DNA of 63,488 nucleotides from Paraburkholderia franconis (GTDB lineage: Bacteria > Pseudomonadota > Gammaproteobacteria > Burkholderiales > Burkholderiaceae), in NCBI RefSeq assembly GCF_009362735.1, contig NZ_WHNP01000043.1, positions 1-63,488 on the forward strand. The letters run 5' to 3'. Shown here piece after piece: positions 41,779 through 51,154 of the stretch; within the stretch, counting starts at the first letter, position 1; the number at the start of each line of letters is the position of its first letter. A model generated the notes under the pieces. That model saw nothing but the letters and a program-made list of their open reading frames with translations, made no database searches and was not told the DNA's origin. Both the position numbers and the translations under genes were made by a program.

Positions 41779-41842
41779 CCGCGAGAACCAGCGGACGCAA
41801 CCCGCATCGCACGGATTGCGCGCTGCCGATACACACGGTCAA

Positions 41843-42904
41843 TCAGCGCGAAGAATGTCGGCGCTCGACGGCATCGCGAGACGGCACGCGATGCTCGGCC
41901 CGCCTGAGCGACGGGTTCTCGCGCCATGCGTCCCGGCGATTGCGGACGCGGTTGCGAACAAGCTCCGCCGCCTGCCACGACGCAAGCGCCACGCAGCCGA
42001 ACACGACCTCGCGCATCCGCTTGATGAGCGCAAGCGAAAACGCCGTCTGCTCGTCGACGCCGAACATCCGCGCGAGCAGCACGACGACGGCCTCCTGCAC
42101 GCCGAGCCCCGACGGCACGAAAAACGCTGCGTGCCGGGCGGCTTGCGTGAGCGCCTCGACAGCGATCGCGCCGCCGATCGAAACGGGATGCCCGAGCATC
42201 CAGAGCGCGAGATACACCTCGGACGCGCCCAGCACATACCCCGCGAACTGCCACAGAAACGCGCGCAGCAGCAGGCCGGGTTCGCGCAGCAACGCATCGA
42301 TGGCGGCATCGAGCCGCGCGCCGCCCATGCGCTCGACGCCCCAATGCTCGCTCATCGGCAGACGCGCAGACCATCGCTCGATCGCATGAAAGAGCCCGCC
42401 GCGCCGCAACAGCACGAACACGACGACAGGCAACGGCAGCGACAGCACGAGCGCCGCGCCGACCGTCACGAGCATCGCGTCGTGCCCCGTCTGCGCGACG
42501 ATCGTCACGAGACCGATCGCCGCGAACACGTATTGGACGGCCATCGTCACCAGCACCTCGACGATCACCGACGCGCCGACCACACTCGCGTCATCCGTGC
42601 GCCAGCGCGCGAGCCGCACGCCGACGAACTCGCCGCCGATGCTCGCCACCGGCAACAGCCGGCTGACCGCCTCGCGCACCGTCGCGACCCACCACAGATA
42701 CGCGAGGGGCGCGCGCTTGCCGAGCAGCAGCCGCCATGCCTGCGCATCGAGCAGCAGCGGCAGCGCATGCAGCGGCACCAGCCACAACAGCGCAAAGCCC
42801 GCCGCGCCGATCGCTCGCAACACATCGTCCATGCCGCCGTGCAGCGCCAGCGCGATCAGCACCGCGATGCCCGCGGGCAACCCCAACCATTTGAGCCACT
42901 TCAT
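41843..42904 (-). CDS. hpnL: HpnL-type hopanoid-associated membrane protein (flippase-like)
   Basis: This is a 353-residue protein with about eight hydrophobic segments, of the LPG_synthase_TM/UPF0104 family. It has VREAVSRLLPVASIGGEFVG, ASVVGASVIVEVLVTMAVQY, AARHAAFFVPSGLGVQEAVV and FSLALIKRMREVVFG. The PSGLGVQE motif is typical of HpnL. It lies 7 bp after hpnK in the order hpnI-J-K-L, which is the reason for preferring HpnL over other flippase-like proteins. The exact role in hopanoid modification or transport is unproven. The last about 35 residues are basic and variable. Confidence 0.83.
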   Translation of the reverse strand: MKWLKWLGLPAGIAVLIALALHGGMDDVLRAIGAAGFALLWLVPLHALPLLLDAQAWRLLLGKRAPLAYLWWVATVREAVSRLLPVASIGGEFVGVRLARWRTDDASVVGASVIVEVLVTMAVQYVFAAIGLVTIVAQTGHDAMLVTVGAALVLSLPLPVVVFVLLRRGGLFHAIERWSARLPMSEHWGVERMGGARLDAAIDALLREPGLLLRAFLWQFAGYVLGASEVYLALWMLGHPVSIGGAIAVEALTQAARHAAFFVPSGLGVQEAVVVLLARMFGVDEQTAFSLALIKRMREVVFGCVALASWQAAELVRNRVRNRRDAWRENPSLRRAEHRVPSRDAVERRHSSR

Positions 42905-42911
42905 CACTTCA

Positions 42912-43757
42912 TCATACGTAAGTCCGCTGCGAGAACACGTCGGCGAAACCGCCCGTGATTGCCCCGCTCGCGGCAATTGCCGATGCAACGCGCCCGGACA
43001 CCAGCGCGTCGAATTCGTCGCTGTGCCGGTACGTCTGCATCGTGGGCGCGATCGCCCCGTCTCCAGCCACGGCCGGATGACCGTAAATCTCTCCGACCCC
43101 TTCCGGCAGCCGCGCGAGCACGGCAAGCAGCGCCGCTTCGTCGAGCCGCCCTGTCTGCGACATGCCGATCACGTAATCGTTATGCGCGATTCCTGCATTA
43201 TCCAACTGCTTGCGCACATGAGCCATCCACGGTCTGATCCACGCCGGCGCGCCGGGTTCATACGGCAGACGCATCGCGTTCAATCCAAAGTCGCTGCCGA
43301 CCTCGATGATCAGCGCGAGCACCGTCGGATGCAGGTGAAAGTGCTTGTGCGTGTTCACATGATCGAGCTTCAGCCCCGTGTGCGCGAACGCCTGGAACTG
43401 CGCGCGTATTTCCGCCTTCAACTGACGGCGCACTTCCGGCAGAAAGAAAAAACGAAAGCCGTCACGCACCATCCGGTCGCCGAATCGCCCGTGGCTGTCG
43501 ACGAGCGCCGGGACGAGATGCGTTGCGAGCATCGGCAGGCCATCGGCCAGCACGATATGCAGGCCGACGCGCAAGGTCGGATTGTGCTGCGCGCGCCGCA
43601 CGGCATCGGCGGCAGCGGGCGCCGACACCATCAGGCTCGCTGCCGTGAGCACGCCGTCTTGATGCGCGCGCTCGACGGCTTCGTTGATACGCGTATGCAG
43701 GCCGAAGTCGTCGGCGGTAACGATCAGTGCACGTCGGGGCCTGCCCGGCTGCGTCAT
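42912..43757 (-). CDS. hpnK: HpnK, hopanoid-associated ChbG/YdjC-like deacetylase
   Basis: This is a 281-residue protein of the YdjC/ChbG carbohydrate deacetylase family. It has the metal motif VTADDFGLHTRINEAVERAH, ASLMVSAPAAADAV, RVGLHIVLADG (His ligand) and LDHVNTHKHFHLHPTV. It removes the N-acetyl group of the GlcNAc-bacteriohopanetetrol intermediate made by HpnI (established for HpnK). Its ATG overlaps the hpnJ stop (ATGA). Confidence 0.9.
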   Translation of the reverse strand: MTQPGRPRRALIVTADDFGLHTRINEAVERAHQDGVLTAASLMVSAPAAADAVRRAQHNPTLRVGLHIVLADGLPMLATHLVPALVDSHGRFGDRMVRDGFRFFFLPEVRRQLKAEIRAQFQAFAHTGLKLDHVNTHKHFHLHPTVLALIIEVGSDFGLNAMRLPYEPGAPAWIRPWMAHVRKQLDNAGIAHNDYVIGMSQTGRLDEAALLAVLARLPEGVGEIYGHPAVAGDGAIAPTMQTYRHSDEFDALVSGRVASAIAASGAITGGFADVFSQRTYV

Positions 43758-45178
43758 GCCTCGTGAGCCCGCAGGAAGCGGAAGAACTCGACGCCTTCGC
43801 GCAGACGCCGCTTCATCATGTCCCAGCTCATCAGCATCTCGCGCACGATTTCCCAGATTTTCGACGGCCGGAAATAGAACTGGCGATAGAACTGTTCGAG
43901 GTGGTGATAGATATCTTCGCGCGACAGATGCGGATAGCCGATTGCAGCAAGCTGCACGCCTTCCTTGCTGACGAGGTTGATCACCTTGTTCTCTTCGAGC
44001 CAGCCGTTTTCGACGGCCTGCTGGTAGAGCGTCGTGCCGGGATACGGAGCCGCGAGCGACACCTGAATCGTGTGCGGATTGATCTCCTTCGCGTACTCGA
44101 TCGTCTTCTTGATCGTCTCCTGCGTCTCGCCCGGCAGGCCGAGAATGAAGGTGCCGTGAATCTTGATGCCGAGCTTGCGGCAGTCCTCGGAGAAGCGGCG
44201 CGCGATGTCGGTGCGCAGGCCCTTCTTGATGTTCAGCAGGATCTGGTCGTCGCCGGACTCATAGCCGACGAGCAGCAGACGCAGACCGTTTTCCTTCATG
44301 ATCTTCAGCGTCGAATACGGCACGTTTGCCTTCGCGTTGCACGACCATGTGACGCCCAGCTTGCCGAGGCCGCGCGCGATCTCTTCGACGCGCGGCTTGA
44401 AGTCGGTGAACGTGTCGTCGTCGAACATGATCTCCTTCACTTCGGGCATGTTGTCGCGAATCCACTTCACTTCTTCGAGCACGTTCTCGACGGAGCGCGT
44501 GCGATAGCGATGGCCGCCCACCGTCTGCGGCCACAGACAGAACGTGCAGCGCGAGCGGCAGCCGCGTCCCGTGTAGATCGACACATACGGATGCTTCAGA
44601 TAGCCGATGAAGTAGTTGTCGATCTTCAGGTCGCGCTGATAGACGGGCGCGACGAACGGCAGCTCGTCCATGTTCTCGAGGATCGGGCGCGCTTCGTTGT
44701 GCTCGATCGAACCGTCGGCGGCGCGATAGCTCAAGCCCTTGATCTGCGCGAGCGGCAGCCCTTCGGCGAGTTCCTTGCAGGTGAAATCGAATTCTTCGCG
44801 GCAGACGAAATCGATCGCGTCGCTCGCCGTCAGCGAGTTGTGCGGATCGACGGCCACCTTCGCGCCGACCATGCCGACCATCATCTTCGGCGCGCGTGCC
44901 TTCAACTGCTCGGCGAAGAGCGCATCCGTCGGGAACGACGGCGTGCTCGTATGAATGACGACGACCTCGTATTCCGCCGCGATCGCAAGCGTCGCCTCCA
45001 CCGACAGGCCATCGGCGGGCGCATCGAGCACGCGGCTACCCGGCACGAGCGCGGCCGGTTGCGCGAGCCACGTCGGATACCAGAACGAGCGGATCTCGCG
45101 CTTCGCCTGATAGCGCGACCCCGCGCCGCCATCGAAACCGTCGTACGACGGTGCCTGCAAAAATAACGTCTTCTTCAT
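43754..45178 (-). CDS. hpnJ: HpnJ, hopanoid-associated radical SAM/B12-binding protein
   Basis: This is a 474-residue protein. The N-terminal B12-binding-like domain has SVEATLAIAAEYEVVVIHTS. The radical SAM core has the cluster motif YTGRGCRSRCTFCLWPQTVG (CxxxCxxC), then MFDDDTFTDFKPRVEEIARG, LLVGYESGDDQILLNIKKG and GTFILGLPGETQETIKKTIE. HpnJ carries out the ring contraction that forms the cyclitol ether head group of bacteriohopanetetrol (established). It lies 59 bp after hpnI and is coupled to hpnK. Confidence 0.92.
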   Translation of the reverse strand: MKKTLFLQAPSYDGFDGGAGSRYQAKREIRSFWYPTWLAQPAALVPGSRVLDAPADGLSVEATLAIAAEYEVVVIHTSTPSFPTDALFAEQLKARAPKMMVGMVGAKVAVDPHNSLTASDAIDFVCREEFDFTCKELAEGLPLAQIKGLSYRAADGSIEHNEARPILENMDELPFVAPVYQRDLKIDNYFIGYLKHPYVSIYTGRGCRSRCTFCLWPQTVGGHRYRTRSVENVLEEVKWIRDNMPEVKEIMFDDDTFTDFKPRVEEIARGLGKLGVTWSCNAKANVPYSTLKIMKENGLRLLLVGYESGDDQILLNIKKGLRTDIARRFSEDCRKLGIKIHGTFILGLPGETQETIKKTIEYAKEINPHTIQVSLAAPYPGTTLYQQAVENGWLEENKVINLVSKEGVQLAAIGYPHLSREDIYHHLEQFYRQFYFRPSKIWEIVREMLMSWDMMKRRLREGVEFFRFLRAHEA

Positions 45179-45237
45179 AGTCGTTTTCCACGAGTTTCAA
45201 TTGAGCCGAACGTGCCACTGCTGCCGATGCAGCGCGT

Positions 45238-46488
45238 TCAGCGGCCGTCGGATACTTCGAGTGCCTTGACGGGCTCAGGCCGGAACACGGCCGCCGTGCC
45301 GTCCTTTTCCTCGACGGGCATGCGCACGCCGCGCCACACCACAGTCGAGCCGAACGATCCCGCCAGCCATTGCGCGAACATCAGCGCATCGCGCACCGGC
45401 GTCAGCGCGAGATCGCGCCAGAACATGTTTCGCTCGGCGCTCATCATCGCATGCAGGATGACGCGCGCCGAAATTCCCGTCACCGTCGCGACGATCAGCG
45501 CGATCGACACAGCGGAATGCGCAAGCGCGCCATGCGCCAGGCCCGGCGAATACACGCCGCCGTGCAGCGCGAACGCGAGCCACGCGCTGCACAGCATCCA
45601 CGGCAGCGTGATCGTCACGAACAGGAACGTGAAGCCCGCGCGGTTCACCGAGCGGATCGTGCGCAGCCAGCGCGTCTCGCGATCCCATAGCGCGGGCAGC
45701 GTGCATTCCGTCACATCGGTTTCGACGACGACGGGCGACAGCGCCGTGCTCAAGCCGAGTTCGCGCACGTGTCCGGCGAGCCAGTAGTCGTCGGCGAGCG
45801 TGTTCCTCAGACGTTCGAAGCCGCCGATGCGCTCGAGCGTCGCGCGCTTCAACGCGAGCGTCGCGCCGAAGCCGAAGCGCGTCGAACCGAACATATGCGC
45901 GACGCGCACGGAAGGCACGAACCATTCGTTGATGAACTGCGCGCCCACGCGCGACCAGAACCCGGCGATGCCCTTCGCGCGATACAGACACGTGACGATG
46001 CCGACCTGCGGATCGTCGAGCGGCGCGCACACGCGCTCCAGATAATCGGCTTCGACAGCGATATCGCTGTCGGCGATCACGAGCACGTCGTGCCGCGCCC
46101 ATTCGGCCATGTTGATCAGATTGCTCACTTTCAGATTCGTGCCGTGGATGCGCGGATCGATCACGAGTGAAATCTGGCGTTCGGGATAAACGGTCTGCAA
46201 GCGATGGACGATCGCAACGGCGGCATCGTCGGCGCGCGATACGCCGCAGATCAGCTCGAAGCACGGATGCGTCTGCTCGCAAAACGTGGCGAGATTCTCG
46301 AACAGTCTGGGCTCGGCGCCGCATAGCGGCTTCAGCACGCTCACAGGCGTCGGCGCGACGCGCCGTTCGGCCGCCGCGACACGCGACATCGACACGATCG
46401 AGGCCACCACCGCGATGACGGCATACACCGTTGCCCCGAGCGCTAGCGCTGTCGGCAGCCAGTAGATGTGCAGCAGCGCGTCCTGCAT
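45238..46488 (-). CDS. hpnI: HpnI, hopanoid biosynthesis glycosyltransferase
   Basis: This is a 416-residue GT2-type glycosyltransferase with an N-terminal membrane anchor and C-terminal membrane segments. The motifs are VSVLKPLCGAEPRLFENL, DVLVIADSDIAVEADYLERV (DxD), GFGATLALKRATLERIGGFE and NTLADDYWLAGHV. It adds N-acetylglucosamine to bacteriohopanetetrol. The start is the ATG at 46488. It is the first gene of the hpnIJKL operon. Confidence 0.9.
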   Translation of the reverse strand: MQDALLHIYWLPTALALGATVYAVIAVVASIVSMSRVAAAERRVAPTPVSVLKPLCGAEPRLFENLATFCEQTHPCFELICGVSRADDAAVAIVHRLQTVYPERQISLVIDPRIHGTNLKVSNLINMAEWARHDVLVIADSDIAVEADYLERVCAPLDDPQVGIVTCLYRAKGIAGFWSRVGAQFINEWFVPSVRVAHMFGSTRFGFGATLALKRATLERIGGFERLRNTLADDYWLAGHVRELGLSTALSPVVVETDVTECTLPALWDRETRWLRTIRSVNRAGFTFLFVTITLPWMLCSAWLAFALHGGVYSPGLAHGALAHSAVSIALIVATVTGISARVILHAMMSAERNMFWRDLALTPVRDALMFAQWLAGSFGSTVVWRGVRMPVEEKDGTAAVFRPEPVKALEVSDGR

Positions 46489-46578
46489 GATTTCAGTTGC
46501 TCCGGCTAAAAGACTTGAGAAGCTGGCTGTCTCGCCGACAGCCGCGCATAAACGGGTGACGCACGTCACAGAGCGCGT

Positions 46579-46941
46579 TCACCACCCTGTCCGGTTGACG
46601 GGAACGTAAGGCATGCCGGTGAAATGCAGATGAAGAATAACAAGTCTGCGCGCCGGACATATGGAGGACACACAAACCGCATCCTCCTGCGGCCCGACGA
46701 AGCGCGCATGACGCCGCCGGATGGCCGCGCGGAACGCGATATGCGCCGCGTGGCGCGTTGCGAGAACGGCAGCGAGCAACAAGGTGAACGTAAGCTCACG
46801 GAACGAAGCCGTCTCGAACATCGACTCCGGAAATTTGCAGAAGAAAAGCAGGCTGACGACTGCCACGTCAATGGCCGTCGCAGCAACGGAAGCCGTGACG
46901 ACGTGTGCCCGGATCATCTCTACAGTGGTTTGCTTCATCAC
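46579..46941 (-). CDS. Hypothetical small membrane protein (uncertain)
   Basis: This is a 120-residue frame with two hydrophobic stretches (TAIDVAVVSLLFFC and LTFTLLLAAVLATRHAAHI) separated by a charged loop. It lies upstream of hpnI on the same strand. No convincing ribosome-binding site is seen, and the C-terminal 40 residues look non-coding. It may be a real small membrane protein or a chance frame; the rest of the 46489-47160 gap shows nothing else. Confidence 0.35.
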   Translation of the reverse strand: MMKQTTVEMIRAHVVTASVAATAIDVAVVSLLFFCKFPESMFETASFRELTFTLLLAAVLATRHAAHIAFRAAIRRRHARFVGPQEDAVCVSSICPARRLVILHLHFTGMPYVPVNRTGW

Positions 46942-47160
46942 ACAGCCAGCCCTACATGACGCGCACCGGCCCGCTGTACCTACTCCCCTCGCATGAAGTT
47001 CGCGTGACGGTGCGACGAATTCGAACGTGCCCGAACCTCGCCGGACACGGCACCCCGATGGTAGCGACCCGATTCTGAAGGGAATATTAAGCCCCTTCGG
47101 TGCAGTGCCCGTTTCAGATGCCTTGCGCCATATTGCTCGCGGCTTACGGTAACTGCGGCA

Positions 47161-47700
47161 TTACGGGAGCATGCGTTGCAGCACGTCGTCCTTCAGGACG
47201 ATGCGATGAAAGAGCGCCCCGCCGATGTGCAGCACGATCAGCGCGAGCATCACCCAGGCGAGCCATCCGTGCACGTCGCCGAGTGCGTGGCCCGTCTGCG
47301 AGCCGTTCTGCGTCAGATCGGGATAGCGGACGACGCCGAACAGCTTGACCGCCCAGCCGCGCGACGACGCGTTCGCCCAGCCCGCCAGCGGCACCGTGAT
47401 GAGCGTGGCGTACAGCAGCGCATGCGTCGCGCGCGAGACGAAGCTGAGCGTGGGCGTCAGCTCGGCGGGCGGCGGCTGGTGCGTGACGCGCCAGAGAATC
47501 CGGCACGCGACGGCCGCGACGATCGCCGCGCCCACGCCGAGATGCCACGCGATCAGCCCGTCGGGCACGGTATCGCGATGCACGTCCGGCATCGTCCAGC
47601 CGAGCACGAACTGCGCGGCGATCAAAAGCGCCACCAGCCAGTGCAGCATACGCGCGATGCCATCGTAGGCGCGGCGTTGCGTTAGAGCGTTCAGGTTCAT
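47161..47700 (-). CDS. Cytochrome b561 family protein
   Basis: This is a 179-residue protein with four hydrophobic segments and conserved haem-ligand His in ARMLHWLVALLIAAQFVLGW, IAWHLGVGAAIVAAV, ATHALLYATLITVPLAGW and VHGWLAWVMLALIVLHIGGA. It is a di-haem b-type cytochrome in the inner membrane that passes electrons between quinol and a periplasmic partner. It is divergent from a two-component system that might regulate it. Confidence 0.9.
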   Translation of the reverse strand: MNLNALTQRRAYDGIARMLHWLVALLIAAQFVLGWTMPDVHRDTVPDGLIAWHLGVGAAIVAAVACRILWRVTHQPPPAELTPTLSFVSRATHALLYATLITVPLAGWANASSRGWAVKLFGVVRYPDLTQNGSQTGHALGDVHGWLAWVMLALIVLHIGGALFHRIVLKDDVLQRMLP

Positions 47701-47871
47701 TGTCTACCTCGTCGTGAAGGGGCGGCGCCGTTGCCGCAAGCGGGTACGGCGCGATGCTAACGGCTAAATCTGAAGAAATGCTTAAGCCCCGTCGATGCCG
47801 CGATGCCCACGTATACATATGCCATACGCGATAGACTCTCATCAAACAGACCCAGAACAGATTTAACATCT

Positions 47872-48531
47872 ATGCGCATCCTTCTCGTCGAAGACGACGA
47901 CCTGATCGGCAGCGGACTCGAAGTCGCGTTGCGTAACGCCGGCTTTACGGTCGATTGGGCGCGCGATGGCCTGCATGCCGAAGTGGCGCTCGCGACCACG
48001 CCCTATGTGCTGCTGATCCTCGACCTGGGATTGCCGAAGCTCTCCGGCATGGATCTGCTCAAAGGGCTGCGCCTGCGCGGCAACGACATTCCCGTGCTCG
48101 TGCTGACGGCGAGAGACACGGCCGCCGACAAGGTGCGCGGCCTCGACGCCGGCGCCGACGACTACATCGGCAAGCCATTCGATCTCGCCGAGCTGGTTTC
48201 GCGCTGCCGCGCGCTGATCCGCCGTTCACAGGGCCGCAGCACCGATGTGATCGCATGGCGCGGCCTGACCGTGGACCCGGTCGCGCAAACGGTCTCGAAG
48301 GACGGCGCGCGCGTGCCGCTCACCGCGCGCGAGTGGGCCGTGCTGATCCACCTGCTCACGCATGCGGGCGTGCCGCAGCCGCGCTCGCGCATCGAGGAAA
48401 GCCTGTACGGGTGGCACGAGGAAGTCGAGAGCAACGCGATCGAAGTGCACGTGTCGAACCTGCGCAAGAAGCTCGGCGGCGACGTGATCCGCACCGTGCG
48501 CGGCTTCGGCTACGTCGTGGACAAAGCATGA
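47872..48531 (+). CDS. OmpR-family response regulator (QseB/TctD type)
   Basis: This is a 219-residue protein. The receiver domain starts MRILLVEDDDLIGSGLEVAL with phospho-acceptor Asp in LLILDLGLPKLSG, and Thr/Lys in VLVLTARD and GKPFD. The C-terminal winged helix ends NAIEVHVSNLRKKLGGDVIR. The start at 47872 is the ATG directly before the receiver. Its stop overlaps the kinase start (ATGA). Confidence 0.92.
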   Translation: MRILLVEDDDLIGSGLEVALRNAGFTVDWARDGLHAEVALATTPYVLLILDLGLPKLSGMDLLKGLRLRGNDIPVLVLTARDTAADKVRGLDAGADDYIGKPFDLAELVSRCRALIRRSQGRSTDVIAWRGLTVDPVAQTVSKDGARVPLTAREWAVLIHLLTHAGVPQPRSRIEESLYGWHEEVESNAIEVHVSNLRKKLGGDVIRTVRGFGYVVDKA

Positions 48532-49970
48532 CGGGAACGCGCTCGACGTCGATCCGCCGCCGGCTGATGTGGCTGATTCTCGTCAGCGTCGGCGCCGTAT
48601 GGGCGGTGATGTTCGCGTGGAGCTTCACGAACGCGACGCGCGAAGTCGACGAATGGGACGACGCCCGCCTGATCCAGCTCGCGCATCTGCTGATCCAGCT
48701 CGATGCGTCCAATCTCGCGAAACTGGCCGCGACGGGCATCGACGTGCGCAACGAATACACGCGCGCGTCGCCCGCCGTCTACGACGACAGCGATGCGCAG
48801 CCGCGCTATGCGCTCTTCGAGATGCGCGATGCGGCAGGCCAGCTGATCGTCGAAAGCCCCGGCCTCGTGGCGCTGAAAACGTCCATCGAGCCGGGCGAGA
48901 CGGCCGAAGGCGTGCACCGGCTGACGATCGGCGGACGCATGTGGCTCGCCTATGCATTGCGCGACAGCGCGACGGGCCGCACCGTGCGCGTGCTCGAGCC
49001 GGCCAATATGCGCAGCGATCTGACGACGGGCGTCGCGAGCCGCATCGCGCGTCCGATGGCCATCGCCCTGCCCGTGCTCGCGCTCTTCGTCTGGTTCAGC
49101 ATCGGGCACAGCTTCAGGCCGCTGTCGACGATCTCGAAGGCGGTGCGCACGCGCGACGCGCGCAACCTCGATCCGATCCACGTCAATCCGTCGCCCGCCG
49201 AAGTGAAGCCGCTCGTCGACGCGATCAATCAGCTGCTCGCGCGGCTACAACACTCCATCATGCGCGAGCGCGCGTTCACGGCCGACGCGGCGCACGAGCT
49301 GAAGACGCCCCTTGCCGCGATCAAGGTCCAGGCACAAGTGGCACTCGCCGCGCAGGACGGCGCACAGCGTCAACAGGCGATGCATCGGGTGGTCCAGGGT
49401 GTCGACCGCAGCGCGCGTCTCGCCGAGCAGCTGCTGCTGCTCGCGCGGCTCGACGAACGCGAGACGGTCACGACCTTGCCCGTCAAACTTCATGAAGTCG
49501 CGAGCGAGGCGATCGCGTTCCGCGCGCCTCATGCCGAAGAGAAGTCGATGGCCGTCGTGCTCGCCGGGGACCGCGACGCCGAAGTGTATGCGGATCGCGT
49601 GCTCACGCGCACGCTGATCGACAATCTGCTCGACAACGCGATCAAGTACGGCGATGTCGGCGGGCGCGTGCATATCAGCGTGCTGGCCGATGCGCAGAGC
49701 GTCGCGTTGACGGTCTCCGACAACGGCCCGGGCGTTTCCGACGAAGAGCGCCTGCGCCTGACCGACCGCTTCTTCCGCGGCTCGGCGGCAACGGCGAGCG
49801 GCAACGGCAGCGGACTCGGGCTATCGATCGTCGCGCGCATCGCCACGCATTTCGACGCGCAGATTCACATCGGCTCGGGGATCGGGCGGCGCGGGCTCGC
49901 TGTGCAGATTGCGTTTCCGCGCGTGCAGCACGCGCGTGCCGGCCAGGCTGTCGAACCGCTCAGGCCATAA
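48528..49970 (+). CDS. Sensor histidine kinase
   Basis: This is a 480-residue protein with TM1 (LMWLILVSVGAVWAVMFAW), a periplasmic sensor region of about 150 residues, TM2 (PMAIALPVLALFVWFSIGH), HAMP, and the H-box FTADAAHELKTPLAAIKVQA. The ATPase has N-box IDNLLDNAIKYG, G1 VSDNGPGVS and G2 SGLGLSIVARI. It is coupled to the response regulator. The signal is unknown. Confidence 0.92.
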   Translation: MTGTRSTSIRRRLMWLILVSVGAVWAVMFAWSFTNATREVDEWDDARLIQLAHLLIQLDASNLAKLAATGIDVRNEYTRASPAVYDDSDAQPRYALFEMRDAAGQLIVESPGLVALKTSIEPGETAEGVHRLTIGGRMWLAYALRDSATGRTVRVLEPANMRSDLTTGVASRIARPMAIALPVLALFVWFSIGHSFRPLSTISKAVRTRDARNLDPIHVNPSPAEVKPLVDAINQLLARLQHSIMRERAFTADAAHELKTPLAAIKVQAQVALAAQDGAQRQQAMHRVVQGVDRSARLAEQLLLLARLDERETVTTLPVKLHEVASEAIAFRAPHAEEKSMAVVLAGDRDAEVYADRVLTRTLIDNLLDNAIKYGDVGGRVHISVLADAQSVALTVSDNGPGVSDEERLRLTDRFFRGSAATASGNGSGLGLSIVARIATHFDAQIHIGSGIGRRGLAVQIAFPRVQHARAGQAVEPLRP

Positions 49971-50057
49971 ACGACGCGCGTCGATGCGGCGCGTGCGCAC
50001 GCCGTGCAGGCCCGCGTGTTCAGCGGAGCGCTAACAGGCTGAGTCCGGGTTCAGGGT

Positions 50058-50309
50058 TCAGGGAAAGAGCGGCAGCGACATCGGCATGTCGGCGCCCGGC
50101 GCTTTTTTTCGCGCGGGCCGCTCCACTCGCGGCGCGCGTTGCCGGATCGGCGCGCTCGCGCGGTCGAGGCAGCGGTACACGCGAACCAGCGCGGATGAGA
50201 AAGCGGCAGGCTGCGCCATCAGGCACGGCAGCGATGCTTCCAGTTCGATGAGCAACGCCGGCAAGGTCGGAGCCGGGGACTGCGTGGTCTTCCGTGGTCG
50301 TTTTGTCAT
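50058..50309 (-). CDS. Small hypothetical protein (83 aa)
   Basis: This short frame begins MTKRPRKTTQ and has a leucine-rich middle (LPALLIELEASLPCLMAQP), RVYRCLDRAS, then a basic stretch and MSLPLFP at the end. It is coding-like in composition but of no family I recognise. The 13-bp repeat array lies just upstream of its start and would alter its leader or N-terminal extension if the frame continued there. Confidence 0.45.
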   Translation of the reverse strand: MTKRPRKTTQSPAPTLPALLIELEASLPCLMAQPAAFSSALVRVYRCLDRASAPIRQRAPRVERPARKKAPGADMPMSLPLFP

Positions 50310-50342
50310 GGACGCCTCTCTGGAACGCTGCGGGCACTGTAT

Positions 50343-50453
50343 CACAGCCCGATGACACAGCCCGACGACACAACAGCTCCCGGCGACACAGCCCGACGAC
50401 ACAGCCCGACGACACAGCCCGGCGACACAGCCCGACGACACAGCCCGACGACA
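50343..50453. repeat. 13-bp tandem repeat array (about 8 units)
   Basis: Degenerate copies of ACACAGCCCGACG run head to tail with two variants (CCCGGCG, one interrupted by AACAGCTCC). Thirteen is not a multiple of three, so copy-number changes shift reading frames. The array lies about 30 bp upstream of the small hypothetical gene. It looks like a VNTR. Confidence 0.85.
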
Positions 50454-50560
50454 GATCCGCCCAGACGGCGCGTACGACCTCGGACCGCACGCGCGACGCG
50501 CATGGTCAGCGATCGTCAGCCAGCTTTATCGACAGGTGGGTGCAGGGAAGCGCCGCTGCG

Positions 50561-51013
50561 TCAGGCGTGCGCGTCGTCGGCAACGGCGAGCATCGTGCCT
50601 CGGCATGCGGGCGATCCGCACCGGCATCTGTACTGGCGGCGCGTTTCTTCGTCTTGCGGATCGTCGACGGACAGACCATACGAGATCAGCAGTTCTTCGC
50701 CGCACTGGATATCGACGGCGGCTTCGATAAAAACGCGTCCGTCGATTTCGACCGCCTCGCAATTGGCCTTGCATGCATGGTTGAGCCAGCGCGCGCTATT
50801 GCCGCCGACGCTGCCGTCGATCACGCGCCCATCCGACAGGCCGAACACGAACGTATGCCCATAGTCGCCGCTGCGCTCGATGCGCCGCGCGGCGCGCCGC
50901 CATGACGTCACTTCACCTTTGTATTCGATGATGCGCTCGCCGGCCGCGAGCGCGCACAGCGCGAACACACCCTTGCCATGAATGGGCGACCGCCTGACTG
51001 ATAAACGACGCAT
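50561..51013 (-). CDS. SET-domain protein, probable lysine methyltransferase
   Basis: This is a 150-residue single-domain SET protein. It has GKGVFALCALAAGERIIEY, the pseudoknot motif NSARWLNHACKANCEAVEI (NHxCxxN) and GEELLISYGLSV, plus a post-SET Cys cluster YRCRCGSPACRGTM. SET enzymes methylate protein lysines with SAM; the post-SET zinc cluster is intact. Stand-alone SET proteins are scattered in bacteria, including Burkholderia. The start is either 51013 or 51037. The substrate is unknown. Confidence 0.82.
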   Translation of the reverse strand: MRRLSVRRSPIHGKGVFALCALAAGERIIEYKGEVTSWRRAARRIERSGDYGHTFVFGLSDGRVIDGSVGGNSARWLNHACKANCEAVEIDGRVFIEAAVDIQCGEELLISYGLSVDDPQDEETRRQYRCRCGSPACRGTMLAVADDAHA

Positions 51014-51154
51014 GGCCTGCTTTCGAAGAGGATTCATCCACTAAGTATAGGGCGCGAAAAAAATGCGCTGTTATCGATGTGCGTATGTCGGTCCTCTTGC
51101 ATGCATCGCAAGCGTGCATCGGATTGGGATAACGAATGCAGGCGTCGCGTTCGC

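Noticed and set aside
46624..46959. Plus-strand frame near hpnI
   Set aside because: Highly charged shadow of the minus-strand frame, with no start context.
50343..50453. Possible CRISPR array
   Set aside because: Units are 13 bp with no spacers; it is a simple tandem repeat.
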